Source: Burkholderia cepacia | Lineage (GTDB): Bacteria; Pseudomonadota; Gammaproteobacteria; Burkholderiales; Burkholderiaceae | Direction of reading: 5' to 3' | Assembly (NCBI RefSeq): GCF_001718835.1 | Contig: NZ_CP013444.1 | Coordinates: 2,666,001 to 2,730,000, forward strand | DNA: 64,000 bases | Shown: positions 63,483 through 64,000 of the stretch, piece after piece | How the letters are laid out: each line of letters opens with the position of its first letter | Numbering within the stretch: position 1 is the first letter of the stretch | Notes under the pieces: generated by a model | Database searches by the model: none | Seen by the model: only the letters and a program-made list of their open reading frames with translations | What the model was told of the DNA's origin: nothing | Made by a program: the position numbers and the translations under genes

Positions 63483-64000
63483 CTACTTGTCGATCACGAG
63501 ATCCGACAGCGGCTTGCTGCAGCACAGCAGCACCATCCCCTGGTCGATCTCGCGCTGGCGGATGCCGCCGTTGTGCTTCATCTCAACCTGCCCCGACACG
63601 AGCTTCACCTTGCAGGTGCCGCACATGCCCTGCGTGCACGAGGCCGGCAGCCGCACGCCGGACTGGCGTGCCGCATCCAGCACGTGCTGCTCCGAGCCGC
63701 ATGAAATCTCGCGATTGCTCTTTGCGAAGCTGACGGTGAACTGTGTCGCCGCCTTGTCGCTGCCCGTGCCGTCGCCGTTCGTGGCGGGCGCAAGGTCGGC
63801 CGCCAGTTCGTCGCTTGCGGTCTGCGCGAGCGTTTCGAACGAGAAGCTCTCCTCGTGATATTGCTTGCGATCGAAGCCGGCTTCGTCGAGCAGGTCGCGC
63901 ACGGCCTTCATGTACGGCGCGGGGCCGCAGGTGAAGATCTCGCGCTCCATGAAATCCGGGGCGATCAGCTTCAGCAGCGGCAGCGTCAGGAAGCCCGTGA
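63483..64000 (-). CDS. gbcB: Glycine betaine monooxygenase reductase component, 3' part
   Basis: The last ~172 residues of a GbcB-type reductase; the 5' part lies beyond the window. TGFLTLPLLKLIAPDFMERE and IFTCGPAPYMKAVRDLLDEA belong to the ferredoxin-reductase-type NAD domain; the end is a plant-type 2Fe-2S ferredoxin (CTQGMCGTCKVKLVSGQVEM and a final Cys in MVLLCCSKP). It passes electrons from NADH to the GbcA oxygenase that demethylates glycine betaine to dimethylglycine and formaldehyde. Gene order betaine enzyme then binding protein fits that pathway. Confidence 0.85.
   Translation of the reverse strand, partial: TGFLTLPLLKLIAPDFMEREIFTCGPAPYMKAVRDLLDEAGFDRKQYHEESFSFETLAQTASDELAADLAPATNGDGTGSDKAATQFTVSFAKSNREISCGSEQHVLDAARQSGVRLPASCTQGMCGTCKVKLVSGQVEMKHNGGIRQREIDQGMVLLCCSKPLSDLVIDK

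Overview
The window reads as an accessory, catabolism-rich part of a Burkholderia cepacia-complex genome, most likely a secondary chromosome. The basis is high GC with strong third-position GC, Burkholderia-typical families (DUF3331, DUF4148, Porin_4 porin), and a zmpB-like metalloprotease followed by an M28 aminopeptidase. Calls come from reading the sequence and translations and from remembered family motifs. No similarity search was run.

Layout. 46-2608: a lasso-peptide-type ABC exporter behind a decayed lasso cyclase. 2662-7632: a livF-G-M-H-livK branched-chain amino acid ABC operon. 8499-11685: small lipoproteins and unknown secreted proteins, two of them preceded by related upstream DNA. 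11887-14447: a yfiR-yfiN-yfiB c-di-GMP signalling operon. 14957-17598: a class C beta-lactamase and two unknown proteins. 17636-18462: a scar of three broken genes (IS21 istB tail, VgrG head, acetyltransferase head). 18653-19894: an FAD oxidoreductase. 19922-29065: a nearly self-contained oxidative L-fucose pathway with its ABC importer and a FadR-type regulator. 29391-30649: a candidate small RNA, a DUF3331 gene and a DUF4148 gene. 30735-37593: carnitine and gamma-butyrobetaine catabolism under a divergent GlxA/AraC regulator. 38087-41121: two secreted peptidases. 41257-46807: a YbjQ protein, an MFS/class II aldolase operon with a LysR regulator, and a LysR/azoreductase pair. 46904-52008: a porin, then choline-O-sulfate use (binding protein, sulfatase, LysR regulator). 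52171: purU. 53113-60571: a rare-sugar ABC operon with two permeases, an epimerase, a kinase and a divergent LacI regulator. 60680-64000: an APC permease, a third quaternary-amine binding protein and the end of gbcB.

How it works together. Three loci feed one metabolic line: choline sulfate to choline (betC), gamma-butyrobetaine to carnitine to betainyl-CoA to glycine betaine (dioxygenase, cdhA, cdhC, cdhB), and glycine betaine demethylation (gbcB). Each has its own periplasmic binding protein but none has an ABC permease or ATPase in the window. This suggests a shared core transporter elsewhere. purU would help dispose of the one-carbon units. The two sugar loci are independent, each with importer, enzymes and regulator.

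The most notable points are the lasso cluster remnant, the small RNA candidate, the 48-base symmetric LacI operator region, the frameshifted cdhB, and the duplicated upstream regions around the lipoprotein genes.
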